A DNA stretch of 64,000 nt, taken from an uncultured Planctomycetota bacterium (GTDB lineage Bacteria > Planctomycetota > Phycisphaerae > UBA1845 > Fen-1342). The notes beneath the pieces were generated by a model. The model searched no databases, was not told where the DNA came from, and saw nothing but the letters and a program-made list of their open reading frames with translations. The stretch lies in contig CAADGL010000013.1 of assembly GCA_900696525.1 (NCBI GenBank), positions 47,227 through 111,226 on the forward strand, given 5' to 3'. The translations under genes were made by a program, and so were the position numbers. Positions 8,645-16,595 of the stretch are shown here, in pieces (the first letter of the stretch is position 1; every line of letters begins with the position of its first letter).

Positions 8645-8982
8645 TGGCCGGCGGTTCCGAAACAAAGCAGCGGCCGAAGGCGCTCAACACGCTGCGGCCC
8701 TATGCCGCGGACGAGTTTCAGATCGTCGGCCGTCCGGAAGGCCGGGTGCTCGGCGGCCGCCTCGCGATGCTCGACGATCCGCTGCGCCAGGCGCGGCCCG
8801 ATGCCCGGAAGCAGCTCCAGCTCGGCGCTCGAAGCCGTGTTGGGGTTGACGCGGTGGGCAATGTCGCCGGTGAGCGGGGCGGCGGTCGCGGAATGCCACA
8901 GCGCCGCGCTCGACCACGCGGCCATGCCGGCCAACACGAGCCCGACGGCCACGCTGCTGCGGAACGCGGGCGTGGGCCTCAT
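8641..8982 (-). CDS. ComEA-like helix-hairpin-helix protein
   Basis: A 113-residue protein with an N-terminal membrane anchor (SVAVGLVLAGMAAWSSAALW) and a ComEA-type domain. NPNTASSAELELLPGIG and LKLVRGIGPQRVERL give two helix-hairpin-helix elements that bind DNA without sequence preference. ComEA receives DNA at the cell surface in competence systems, but no other com or pil gene is in the window, so uptake is only a possibility. Its ATG overlaps the GH10-like stop and its stop overlaps the manA start, so it sits inside a tightly coupled operon. Confidence 0.82.
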   Translation of the reverse strand: MRPTPAFRSSVAVGLVLAGMAAWSSAALWHSATAAPLTGDIAHRVNPNTASSAELELLPGIGPRLAQRIVEHREAAAEHPAFRTADDLKLVRGIGPQRVERLRPLLCFGTAGH

Positions 8983-10505
8983 CGCTTCGCCTCCGCCGCC
9001 TGGCAGCGTTTCCGCAGGTCGGTCAGGCGCTTCAGCGCCGGCTTGGCGCTGAGGTCGGCGCGCAGAATGCCGCCGCTCGGGACGGTGTCGTCGCCGCCGT
9101 CCACGATCTGCTGAAGGCTGACGCTTTCGATGTAGGGCTTCGAGAGCGCCATCTCGACCAGCTCGCCCAGCCAGTCGGCCTGTACCGCCTCAGACCAGCC
9201 GTCCCGCCACGCGCCGCCCTGGCGCAGCGCATCTGCCGATGACCCGCCGGACGGTTGCGACGGGACGGCGGCGGCGGTGACGTGAACCGGCTTTCCGAGG
9301 TTGGCCAGGCGGTCGAGCAGCGAGCTGACCTGGAAGAAATCCCGCGCGTGGAACCCCTCCGCCGCCAGGCCGAAGATCAGCCGCACGCCGAGCGCGTCGA
9401 AGGCGATGCCGCTCTGCACGGCCATCTCGGCGTAGAGCAGGGGCGGGATCGAGCGCTGATTGCGGGCGTAGTACTCGCCCCAGGGCTGGGTCAGCTCAAG
9501 CACGACCTGCGCCCGAGCCGAGGTCTGCCGCGCGATGCCGGCGGCCATGCGCGTCAGGTCGATGATCTGCTCGAATGTGAAGGGAAAGACGCTGTCCGCG
9601 TGCAGACCGGAGGCCACGATCCAATTGTGAATCCTGCCCGCGTAGCGCTTGACGGTGCGGCGGACGTGCTCCTTGGCGAAGTCGGCGATCGCGTCGTAGT
9701 CGTTCTCCCAGATGTACATCCAGTCCGGCACCCAGCTCACGCCGAAGTTCAGCAGCGGCCCGCCGCGCACGCCCAGAGACGTCTTGCTGAGCGCCCGCAG
9801 CAAGCCGTCGGCCTCGTCGTAGCCGGCTTCGTGCTCCTTGGGCTGGATCTCGCGCCAGCAGAACGGCACGCGCACGAAATCGAGCGCGGTCTTCGCCCGC
9901 TCCAGCGACTCGGCCGCGCTGGGGCGCACGGGCAGCCCGGCGCCCAGAAAGCCGCGCGGCAGCCCGCCCGACTGCTGCCGGCGCGCGAGGAACACCGAGG
10001 CGTGAAACCGCGAGAGCTGCTCCGACGCCGACACGCTGAGGGCCAGCGACTGGTCCGCCAGCTCGGCGGCCTTCGACGGATCATCGGCATGCTGGAGCGC
10101 CGCGACGAACAGGTCGCGGGCGCGGTCGATCGCCGCGGCCACCTCGTCGAGCCCCGGATAGTCGAACAGGCCCCACTCCTCGCGCTTGAAGGAGATGCGC
10201 ATCAGGCGGTGCCGCGCCAGCTCGATGTGCAGGTGATACGGCCCCTCGCGTGACGGCAGCCGCGTGGTCTCGAGCTGGAGCGTGCCGCACCCGGCCACCG
10301 GCCACAGCAGCGACAGCCCGAGCGCTTCGGAATTGCGCGACTCGCAGGTGATCGCCCCGTCGCGCAGGTGCAGCTCGCCGCGCACCGGCACGCCGTCGGC
10401 GCCCATCAGGAACGCACCTTGCAGCTCGGGGCGGAAACCGGCGCCGAGCGTCGGATAGAAGTTGAACTCGTGCAACGCGCGACTCTCCAGCGATACGCCC
10501 GCCAT
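8979..10505 (-). CDS. GH10-fold protein (xylanase-like) lacking both catalytic Glu residues
   Basis: A 508-residue protein. An N-terminal beta-rich region of about 190 residues precedes a GH10-like (beta/alpha)8 barrel, recognisable from LDFVRVPFCWREIQPKE, YAGRIHNWIVASG, ELTQPWGEYY and LGKPVHVTAAAVPS. In active GH10 xylanases, strand 4 ends in a VNE-type motif with the acid/base Glu, and strand 7 in TELD-type with the nucleophile. Here these positions read ASG (about residue 296) and TAA (about residue 408), so glycosidase activity is doubtful. The ATG at 10505 follows a low-complexity in-frame extension that I excluded. It overlaps the comEA-like start by 4 bp. Confidence 0.75.
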   Translation of the reverse strand: MAGVSLESRALHEFNFYPTLGAGFRPELQGAFLMGADGVPVRGELHLRDGAITCESRNSEALGLSLLWPVAGCGTLQLETTRLPSREGPYHLHIELARHRLMRISFKREEWGLFDYPGLDEVAAAIDRARDLFVAALQHADDPSKAAELADQSLALSVSASEQLSRFHASVFLARRQQSGGLPRGFLGAGLPVRPSAAESLERAKTALDFVRVPFCWREIQPKEHEAGYDEADGLLRALSKTSLGVRGGPLLNFGVSWVPDWMYIWENDYDAIADFAKEHVRRTVKRYAGRIHNWIVASGLHADSVFPFTFEQIIDLTRMAAGIARQTSARAQVVLELTQPWGEYYARNQRSIPPLLYAEMAVQSGIAFDALGVRLIFGLAAEGFHARDFFQVSSLLDRLANLGKPVHVTAAAVPSQPSGGSSADALRQGGAWRDGWSEAVQADWLGELVEMALSKPYIESVSLQQIVDGGDDTVPSGGILRADLSAKPALKRLTDLRKRCQAAEAKR

Positions 10506-10593
10506 CTTAGGCCCGGAACACGCGCCTGCAAAACGCGGCCCCCGCGCCCGCACGACGCGCCGCCCCGCCACGGCGCCGTCACCGGGCCGACCG

Positions 10594-11943
10594 CTATGGC
10601 TCTGCCGGAGCCTGCGCAGTGATCCAGCCCGCCAGACGTTCGATCAGCGCCCCGGACACGTGCCCAGCACGGCCGTACTCCTCCGGCGAAGACAGCCCCC
10701 GGCCCTCCATGAACAAGTGGTTCAAGGCCTCGAACAGCTCGAACGTCACGTTATCACGGCCCGCCAGCCCCTCCCGCCAGAGCTCGAAGTCCTGCTTCGA
10801 CACCTGGTAGTCGCGGCCGCCGTGACAGATGAGCACCGGCAGCTTCAGCGCGCGCGCCGCGCCCATCACGTCCAGCGCGTGCATCCGCGCCAGGTACCGG
10901 GCCGACAGGCCGGCGTCCGCCGGGGCCGCGGCCAGGTCGCCGGAGCGCACGGCGGCGACCAGGGCGCGAATGGCGTCGAGCTGTTCGCGCTCCTCGTCGG
11001 TGACGACGCCGTCGAAGTTCGCGATGTAGGTGACCTGCTCTTCGAGCAGGTCGACGATCGAGCGCGGGCTGCCGGCCAGGAGCGCGATGCCGGCCAGCTT
11101 CCCGTCGCGCCGGGCGATGAGCGGCGCCGCCATCGCCCCCAGACTGTGCCCCACAACGAAGACACGCCGCGCGTCGACCTCGGGCGCTTCCCGGAGCGCG
11201 CGCACCGCGGCGAGCGCGTCGTCGACCGTCTCGTCGTCCAGCGTCCACTCATCGGCCTGCTTGAAGTTCGGATACGCCTTGGTGCGCTTCTCGTAGCGCA
11301 GCACGGCGACCCCGCGGGTCGCCAGGCCCCAGGCCAGGTCGCGGAAGGGCTTGTTCGGCCCGATCGTCTCGTCGCGGTCGTGTGGCCCCGAGCCGTGCAC
11401 CAGCACCACGCCCGGCAGCGGCCCGTCGCGCTTCGGCAGCGTCAGCGTGCCCTTCAGCTCGAGGCCCGCCGACGCGCGCGACGCGACAACCTCGCGCTCG
11501 CTGAACGCCTGCTTATCCACGTACGGCGCCACCGGCGCGTTCGGGTCGTCGCGCGGCTCGATCCGGTCGAGCCACAGCCCCGTCAGCCGATCCTCACTGT
11601 CGAGCACGAGGCGGATCACCGCCTCCCCTCGCTCGTGACGACACGTCAGGCTCACCGCGTGCCAGGGCGCTGAAGCCCGCACCTGGCTGCGTTCGATCGC
11701 CTGGTATCGGCCAAGCTGGAACTCCAGCCTCTCATACAGCCCCTTGCACGCGTCCGCGGTCAGCACCGCGCGCATCTTGTCGTCCCCAGCCGCCGCGAAC
11801 GCCGCGAACTTCCTGTCCGTCATCAGTTGCCACAGCTCGCGGGCCCTGCGGTCCTTGGCGGCGTCGTCGGCGGTCGGCGCCGCCGCGACGATCAGCAGCC
11901 CGAGCGCCGCAACCAGCCCGGCGCGCATCCATCCGCCGCTCAT
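10594..11943 (-). CDS. Secreted alpha/beta hydrolase with N-terminal DUF3887-like domain
   Basis: A 449-residue protein with a signal-type N-terminus (LVAALGLLIVAAAPTADD). An alpha/beta domain of about 100 residues containing the DUF3887-like LWQLMTDRKFAAF follows, then an alpha/beta-hydrolase domain. VVLVHGSGPHDRDE is the oxyanion-hole region, VVGHSLGAMA (about residue 266) holds the nucleophile Ser, and ALNHLF (about residue 406) the catalytic His. Such proteins are esterases or peptidases of unknown substrate. The ATG overlaps the stop of the zinc-ribbon membrane gene (ATGA), so the two are cotranscribed. Confidence 0.85.
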   Translation of the reverse strand: MSGGWMRAGLVAALGLLIVAAAPTADDAAKDRRARELWQLMTDRKFAAFAAAGDDKMRAVLTADACKGLYERLEFQLGRYQAIERSQVRASAPWHAVSLTCRHERGEAVIRLVLDSEDRLTGLWLDRIEPRDDPNAPVAPYVDKQAFSEREVVASRASAGLELKGTLTLPKRDGPLPGVVLVHGSGPHDRDETIGPNKPFRDLAWGLATRGVAVLRYEKRTKAYPNFKQADEWTLDDETVDDALAAVRALREAPEVDARRVFVVGHSLGAMAAPLIARRDGKLAGIALLAGSPRSIVDLLEEQVTYIANFDGVVTDEEREQLDAIRALVAAVRSGDLAAAPADAGLSARYLARMHALDVMGAARALKLPVLICHGGRDYQVSKQDFELWREGLAGRDNVTFELFEALNHLFMEGRGLSSPEEYGRAGHVSGALIERLAGWITAQAPAEP

Positions 11944-12533
11944 AATCCGCCTCCCATCGACATGACGACCAGCGACCCTGTGCAGAGGCACAACAGAAAG
12001 AGCCCCGACACGCTCACGCTGAGCATTCCCTGCCAGTTGCCGCGCGGCCGCAGAACCAGGGCCGCCACCCCCAGCGCCAGACCAAGCCCGACCAGCAACG
12101 TCCCGACCAGCTGCGTCGCCACCAGCCACGGGTGCTTCTGCACCACGAGCTGGTTGAATTCCTGGATCTGCTTCATCGTGGGCTGCTGTGGCGGCGGAAA
12201 CTGCTGGAAGAGGATCACCGTCTGGCCTATCACGCAGCACACGTACAGTACGACCGCCAGCCCCGTGCAGATCAGGGACCAGCGCCCCATCTGGCGGCCC
12301 AGCGCCGCTCGTGGCGCTTCGGGATGCGGCGGTCCGGGGGTGTGGACCACCGCCTCGCCCGTGGCCCGGTCGGCGTTTACCGGGCTGGCCACGGGCATCC
12401 CGGGGCGGTAGGTGCTCGTCCGGGGCACCTGGGCCACACTGCCGCAAAAAGGACAGGTCGCGGCCAACCCGGCGTGCTGGTCATCGACCTCGATGGGTTT
12501 CGTGCAATTCGCGCAATAGAACTGGATGGCCAT
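11940..12533 (-). CDS. Membrane protein with N-terminal CxxC zinc ribbon
   Basis: A 197-residue protein starting MAIQFYCANC. CANC and CPFC about 20 residues apart form a small zinc ribbon common at the N-terminus of planctomycete membrane proteins. A Pro-rich linker follows, then three to four hydrophobic segments (for example LICTGLAVVLYVCCVIGQTV, VATQLVGTLLVGLGLALGVAAL and a C-terminal one). No function is known. It heads a two-gene operon with the secreted hydrolase. A longer in-frame extension upstream is Arg/Pro-rich and was excluded. Confidence 0.7.
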   Translation of the reverse strand: MAIQFYCANCTKPIEVDDQHAGLAATCPFCGSVAQVPRTSTYRPGMPVASPVNADRATGEAVVHTPGPPHPEAPRAALGRQMGRWSLICTGLAVVLYVCCVIGQTVILFQQFPPPQQPTMKQIQEFNQLVVQKHPWLVATQLVGTLLVGLGLALGVAALVLRPRGNWQGMLSVSVSGLFLLCLCTGSLVVMSMGGGL

Positions 12534-12711
12534 GCTGATGCCTGATGCCTGCCTCGGGCGCGGTCTGCCGGGCGCGCCCCCCCGGGCTGGCCGCCCGGGA
12601 CCCTCCGCCAGAATCCCGGCGGACTCCTGTGCATGCGGCATGATAACGGGGATGGGGTTGGCGCGTCGCGGAGGGGATGAGCGCCGAGGGCGCGCCGTCA
12701 ACAAGTCCGCC

Positions 12712-12740
12712 TTTACTTCGTGAACGGTTGCGGTTATACT
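12712..12740 (+). promoter_or_regulatory. Sigma70-like promoter
   Basis: TTTACT at 12712-12717 and TATACT at 12735-12740 are separated by exactly 17 bp and lie in an AT-richer island in otherwise GC-rich DNA. Transcription would start near 12747. The first annotated start codon downstream is 277 bp away, leaving room for a leader or a separate small RNA. Confidence 0.6.
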
Positions 12741-12746
12741 TGGCGT

Positions 12747-12880
12747 GACTGCGAGCCTTGCCTTTGCACCAAACAGGCGCCCCGGCGGTGCGAACCGGTC
12801 CCTTTTCGTCTGACGAATCTTTAGGATGTCGGGAGGAGCCCGGCGTCGGCGTGGGATTGCTCACGCCGACGCCGGCCCAT
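12747..12880 (+). ncRNA. Candidate small RNA or structured 5' leader
   Basis: The segment lies between the promoter at 12712-12740 and a 14-bp hairpin followed by CCCATTTT. It also contains a short inverted repeat (TTCGTC-T-GACGAA, about 12805-12817). A transcript of about 130 nt ending at the hairpin would fit a small RNA. Read-through would make it a leader of the operon at 13024-13832. It matches no RNA family I recognise; the SRP RNA, tmRNA and RNase P signatures are absent. Confidence 0.3.
12840..12875 (+). terminator. Perfect 14-bp hairpin, possible terminator or attenuator
   Basis: CCGGCGTCGGCGTG (12840-12853) is exactly complementary to CACGCCGACGCCGG (12862-12875) across an 8-nt loop and is followed by CCCATTTTCG. 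The T tract is short for a classical intrinsic terminator. It could instead be an attenuator or a pause structure. Confidence 0.45.
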
Positions 12881-13023
12881 TTTCGCGCGCGACGCCCGCT
12901 GACGGCGGTGCACGGGCGCGTGTCGTGCGTCGGCCCGCACACTCGCGGATGGATGGCGGCGCGAGTACCATCCGGCTCGACCGGTTGAGGTGGCCCGCGC
13001 ATGCCGCGCCTCGGGAGGCTCAT

Positions 13024-13218
13024 ATGACCGTAACCGTCCGTCAAGCGCTGCGTTTTGGTTGCGGCCTTGCCGCCTTCGGCCTGGCCTTGCAGTTTGGATC
13101 GTGCACCGTCGGCGACCCGCGCTTCTTCGCCGCGAGCACGCTGGCCGAGGCCGCGACCGCGGCCATCGTGGCGACGCTCGCCGGCTCGTTCTTCAACAGC
13201 CTGTTCGGGCAGGCCTGA
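13024..13218 (+). CDS. Small hydrophobic protein (64 aa)
   Basis: The ATG is preceded by GGGAGG at optimal spacing. The protein has a hydrophobic N-terminal helix followed by QFGSC, a lipobox-like Cys at about residue 27, and then a second hydrophobic helix (AATAAIVATLAGSFFNSLF). Its stop overlaps the start of the PAP2 gene (TGATG), so the two are translationally coupled. Small one- or two-helix proteins with this Cys are common in related genomes but have no known role. A lipoprotein or a membrane peptide are both possible. Confidence 0.65.
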   Translation: MTVTVRQALRFGCGLAAFGLALQFGSCTVGDPRFFAASTLAEAATAAIVATLAGSFFNSLFGQA

Positions 13219-13832
13219 TGCAGCGGACGCGGCCCCGGCGTTCGCGCGGCGCGCTGCTGCTGGTGGTGGGGGCGATCGCCGCCTGCGGCGCGGTCGCGCT
13301 CGACCAGGCGCTGAGCAACTGGCTCAGCAGCCCCCCGCTGCGGCCGCGCCTCGAAGCCATCCTGGCGGTGCTGCTCTTTGTTTCTATCTACGTGGTCGTC
13401 ATCGGCGTCCTCTCCGCGTTTGCGAACCGGACGCGGCTGATCATCGGCTTTCTGACGACGGTGCTGGCGTCGGCGGCAACGGTCCACGTGCTGAAGTGGG
13501 CGATCGGGCGCGCCCGGCCGCGGCTCAACGAGGGGCCGCTCAGCTTCGCCCCCTTCCAGGGCCTGCCGGACCACGACGCCTTTCCCAGCGGCCACTGCCT
13601 GGCGGTCGGCGTACTGGCCGGGCTGCTGGCCGTGTACTTCGGCCGCGGACGATGGCTGTTCCTGGCGCTGGCGGGAATCGTCGGGGTCGAGCGCATCGTC
13701 ACGCGCTGGCACTATCTTTCCGACGTGATCGCGGGGTTCGGCCTGGCGGCGCTGATGATCTGGCTGTGCCGGCGCGTGCTCGGGCCGGCGTACTACCATA
13801 CGGGCATCGAACGCGCCAGGCCGCACGACTGA
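13218..13832 (+). CDS. PAP2-family membrane phosphatase
   Basis: A 204-residue polytopic protein with the three-part PAP2 signature: KWAIGRARP (KX6RP), PSGH, and RIVTRWHYLSD (RX5HX3D). The catalytic His residues face the periplasmic side in this family. Likely substrates are undecaprenyl pyrophosphate or phosphatidic/phosphatidylglycerol phosphates. The ATG overlaps the stop of the small upstream gene, and 36 bp separate it from the GT4 gene. Together these genes may serve envelope lipid-carrier recycling and glycan assembly, which is an inference. Confidence 0.88.
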   Translation: MQRTRPRRSRGALLLVVGAIAACGAVALDQALSNWLSSPPLRPRLEAILAVLLFVSIYVVVIGVLSAFANRTRLIIGFLTTVLASAATVHVLKWAIGRARPRLNEGPLSFAPFQGLPDHDAFPSGHCLAVGVLAGLLAVYFGRGRWLFLALAGIVGVERIVTRWHYLSDVIAGFGLAALMIWLCRRVLGPAYYHTGIERARPHD

Positions 13833-13868
13833 CCTGCAAGAAAGACCCCTTGCCGCCTTGAGGAGCCG

Positions 13869-15155
13869 ATGAGAGTCGCCCTGTTGGCCGCCGGCGCCGC
13901 GGGCATGGTCTGCGGCAGTTGCCTGCGAGACAATCGCCTGGCCGCCACGCTGCGCGAGCAGGGCCGCGACGTGTCGCTCATCCCGCTCTACACCCCCATC
14001 CGCACCGACGAGATCGACGCCAGCGCCCCCACGGTGTACTTCGGCGGCATCAACGTCTTCCTCCAGCAGAAGGCCGGGTTGTTCCGCGCGCTGCCACGTT
14101 TCTTCGACCGGCTGCTCGATGCCGACTGGCTGCTGCGGCGGCTGCGCGGACCGGGCCGCATCGACCCGCGCACGCTTGGTGAGCTGACCGTCTCGGTCCT
14201 GCGCGGCGAGCACGGCTTGCAGCGCAAGGAGGTCGAGCGGCTGGCCGACGCGCTGGCGCGCGGCCGCTTCGACGTAGTGAACCTCCCGAATCTCATGTTC
14301 ACTGGCGTCGCGGCGCACCTCCGGCGCCGCCTGGGCGTCCCGGTCGTGTGCACGCTCAGCGGCGAGGACATCTTCCTCGACAACCTGCCAGAGCCTTACC
14401 GCGCCCATTGCTTCGAGCTCATCCGCCGCGCCGCCGAAGACATCGACGTCTACGTCGCGCTCACTGATTACTACGCGCGCCACGCCGCCGGACACTTCGG
14501 CCTGCCGCGTGAGCGCATCGAGACCGTCCGTATGGGCGTGCGCGTCGGCGACTTCGCGGCGGCCGCACCGCAGCCGGCGCCGTTCACCATCGGCTACCTG
14601 GCGCGCATCTGCCCCGACAAGGGACTCGAGCACCTGGTGGAGGCGTTTGTCCGGCTGCGAAGCGCCGGGCGGGCGTGTCGGCTGCGGGTCGCGGGATGGA
14701 TGAGCGCGAGCGACGCCGGCTACCTGGCGCGCGTTCGCGGCCGGTTGGATCGCGCCGGGCTGGCGTCCGAGGCGGACTTCCTCGGCGAGGTCACGCGCGC
14801 CCAGAAACTCGACCTGCTCCGCTCGCTGCACGTGTTGTGCGTGCCAACCGTCTATCCCGAAGCCAAGGGGCTGTACGTCCTCGAAGCGCTCGCCGCCGGC
14901 GTGCCGGTCGTTCTGCCGGACCACGGCTCGTTCCGCGAGCTGGTCTCGGACACCGGCGGGGGGTTGCTGTTTCCGCCCGGCGACGCCGGGGCGGCGGCAG
15001 CGGCGCTGGCGCGGGTTCATGATGAGCCTGCGCTGCGCGGCGTGTTGGCGGTTCGTGGCCGTGCTGCGGTTCACCAGCAGCATACGGACGAGGCGATGGC
15101 GCGCTCGATGTGGGCCTTGTATGAGCGGGTCGGACAGTCCCGGGAATCTTCGTAA
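13869..15155 (+). CDS. Glycosyltransferase family 4
   Basis: A 428-residue GT-B-fold protein. The N-terminus MRVALLAAGAAGMVCGSC carries the glycine-rich start of the acceptor domain. The donor domain has IGYLARICPDKGLEHLVEAF and the GT4 motif YPEAKGLYVLEALAAGVPVV, which includes the E(x7)E pattern. A GAGGAG ribosome-binding site precedes the ATG. The sugar donor and acceptor cannot be read from sequence. Linkage to PAP2 suggests membrane-associated glycan work. Confidence 0.88.
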   Translation: MRVALLAAGAAGMVCGSCLRDNRLAATLREQGRDVSLIPLYTPIRTDEIDASAPTVYFGGINVFLQQKAGLFRALPRFFDRLLDADWLLRRLRGPGRIDPRTLGELTVSVLRGEHGLQRKEVERLADALARGRFDVVNLPNLMFTGVAAHLRRRLGVPVVCTLSGEDIFLDNLPEPYRAHCFELIRRAAEDIDVYVALTDYYARHAAGHFGLPRERIETVRMGVRVGDFAAAAPQPAPFTIGYLARICPDKGLEHLVEAFVRLRSAGRACRLRVAGWMSASDAGYLARVRGRLDRAGLASEADFLGEVTRAQKLDLLRSLHVLCVPTVYPEAKGLYVLEALAAGVPVVLPDHGSFRELVSDTGGGLLFPPGDAGAAAAALARVHDEPALRGVLAVRGRAAVHQQHTDEAMARSMWALYERVGQSRESS

Positions 15156-15242
15156 CCGCTCCCGGACGGCGCCAAAAAATTCGGGTGCAGTCCAGTCCAA
15201 GTGTCCATTCAGGGCAGGGGGTTGGGTTTCGAGCGAGGGTAT

Positions 15243-15284
15243 CCATTCCGTGACCCCCGTCCGAAGAGCGGGGGCTTGGAATGG
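15243..15284 (+). other. Two-part hairpin in noncoding DNA
   Basis: CCATTCC (15243-15249) pairs with GGAATGG (15278-15284). Inside it CCCCCG (15254-15259) pairs with CGGGGG (15269-15274) around a 9-nt loop. The two stems are separated by a GTGA/CTT internal loop. The nested pairing suggests an RNA element and not only high GC. Confidence 0.45.
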
Positions 15285-15558
15285 CGGACCAGTTGGTTGG
15301 ACGACACCCGAGAGAGTCGGGGCGGCGGAACGCCGCCGAAGAATGACTACGGCAAGACCTCCATGTCCTACCGAGTCGGTCGGTCGCCGCAGCCCGTCCG
15401 TGAGCTGCATCGCTGACCGGAAAAGACTTTTCAAAAACCCGCGCCGGAGCGCCTCGAGCCGACGTGGCCTCAGAACGGTCGATCAGGAAACCGCTGAACT
15501 GCCGTCTACGGATATCGGCGGTGGCGGCGGTGAATCCGAAGCAAATTCTTAGCTACGC

Positions 15559-15719
15559 ACCGCAAAAACGCCGTGGTTTCGCTGGACCCGCCCTTCGGCC
15601 ATCCGCCTTGCGCACTAGATGTGGGCTCGTTTCGCGCCGCTGCGATACCGCATCTTGTGGTCCCTGCCCCCGTAATCGGTATAAGCCAGGGCCGGCAAAA
15701 AAGGCGTGGTTTTTTCTGG
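15559..15719 (+). repeat. Pair of degenerate ~28-bp direct repeats
   Basis: Copies at 15559-15585 and 15692-15719 share a CCG(G)CAAAAA block, GCGTGGTTT or CCGTGGTTT, and a terminal CTGG. Their poly-A and poly-T tracts stand out against the local GC content. They may be remnants of a dispersed repeat; no family is recognised. Confidence 0.35.
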
Positions 15720-16041
15720 GGGGATCGCCGCTGAAACCGGTTCCGAACGCGCGGCCGCAAGCTCCAGCCCTCCAGACGCGGGCCGTCCAGGCACGGCGAA
15801 ACAGCCGAGCCTTCGCAGCGGGATTGGTCTTTAGATAAGGCAGTTTCAGAACCAGGTCAGCCAGGCGCCGTTCGCCTCGCCGTTACGCCGTTGTTGCGCC
15901 GCGCGCGTCGCGATGAGGCATAATTCTCGTGGCCGAGTGGCCGGATTCCTCGTTGCCTGAGGCCCGAGTAGAGAGATGCCCGTGACGCCTTCATTTCACA
16001 ACACCTCGCCGGTTTGTCCCGGCGCACCGGAGATTGCACCC

Positions 16042-16581
16042 ATGAAATGGTCGTTACCGAGCCGTGTCGCGGGCGCCTTCCTGCTCGTGACTGTCCCGTC
16101 GCTGGCGGCAAGCCAGGACGCGCCCCCCTCGCAGACTGACGAGTCGCGCATCGTCCCCTACGTGACGTGGTCCGGCCCCGACAGCCGCGTGACCCAGCGC
16201 GGCTGTTTCCGTGCCCGGAACGAGCAGCAGTGGCTGGAGCTCTGGGAGCGGCACGCGGGCCCGGCCCGGCGCGACAACGTCAACCGCCCGTTCATCCCGC
16301 GAGTCAACTTCGACGCCTGCGAGGTCGTCGCCATTTTCGAGGGCGACTCGCACAACTCCAGCGGCGTATACCTGTGCGAACTGGTCCGCGCCGGCGACGA
16401 GTGGCGGCTGCGCTACGATGAGCACACTTTTCAGACCGCGGGCCCGGGGGGCGGGGCCGTGGCGGTCCGGCCGTTTGCGCTCTTCGTCCTGCCGAAGCTG
16501 GACGGGCCGATCGTGGTCGAGCAGAACGTCCAGGGGCTGAAGGACCATCCGGCCAAGTGGAAGGAGCGCGCCCGGCTGTGA
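16042..16581 (+). CDS. Secreted protein with PrcB-like domain
   Basis: A 179-residue protein with a signal peptide (VAGAFLLVTVPSLAASQD). I chose the ATG at 16042 because GGAG lies 9 bp upstream and the signal peptide starts there. The mature part has NEQQWLELW, VNFDACEVVAIFEG, and a later beta-rich stretch ending near VRPFALFVLP. This order resembles the PrcB C-terminal domain found in small exported proteins. No catalytic residues are visible. It converges on the LptD-like gene with only 14 bp between stops. Confidence 0.6.
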   Translation: MKWSLPSRVAGAFLLVTVPSLAASQDAPPSQTDESRIVPYVTWSGPDSRVTQRGCFRARNEQQWLELWERHAGPARRDNVNRPFIPRVNFDACEVVAIFEGDSHNSSGVYLCELVRAGDEWRLRYDEHTFQTAGPGGGAVAVRPFALFVLPKLDGPIVVEQNVQGLKDHPAKWKERARL

Positions 16582-16595
16582 AGGCAGGCGGCGCG

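Larger units (their letters stand above)
12534..13023 (+). other. 490-bp intergenic region with promoter and strong hairpin
   Basis: No protein gene is convincing here. The left part (12534-12700) is GC-rich and must hold the promoter of the minus-strand zinc-ribbon gene. The right part contains a sigma70-like promoter at 12712-12740 and a perfect 14-bp hairpin at 12840-12875, and ends in the ribosome-binding site of the small membrane protein at 13024. An in-frame extension of that small gene back to 12826 is Arg-rich and crosses the hairpin, so I did not accept it. Confidence 0.6.
15156..16041 (+). other. 886-bp noncoding region with hairpins and degenerate repeats
   Basis: No credible protein gene is seen on either strand; open frames here are short and compositionally unlike neighbours. 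The region holds a two-part hairpin (15243-15284), a 7-bp GC stem with a 3-nt loop (about 15316-15332), two degenerate ~28-bp direct repeats (15559-15585 and 15692-15719), and a CATAAT box near 15921 that may belong to the promoter of the next gene. It may contain a structured RNA or remnants of a mobile repeat. Confidence 0.5.

Noticed and set aside
8979..10505. Active endo-1,4-beta-xylanase
   Set aside because: Both Glu positions are replaced by non-acidic residues; only the fold is supported.
12826..13023. N-terminal extension of the small protein at 13024
   Set aside because: The extension is Arg-rich, crosses the 14-bp hairpin, and the downstream ATG has a better ribosome-binding site.
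13041..15434. Minus-strand open frame of about 800 codons
   Set aside because: It is antisense to the PAP2 and GT4 genes, is low-complexity and has no recognisable motif.
15930..15990. tRNA-like GTGGCCGAGTGG D-arm sequence
   Set aside because: No matching acceptor stem and no GTTCGA-type T loop follow at the required distance.
15156..16041. RNase P RNA, tmRNA or SRP RNA gene
   Set aside because: The conserved GAAAGTCCGGGC, GGTTCGAATCC and GGAAGGCAGCAGCC-type cores are not present on either strand.
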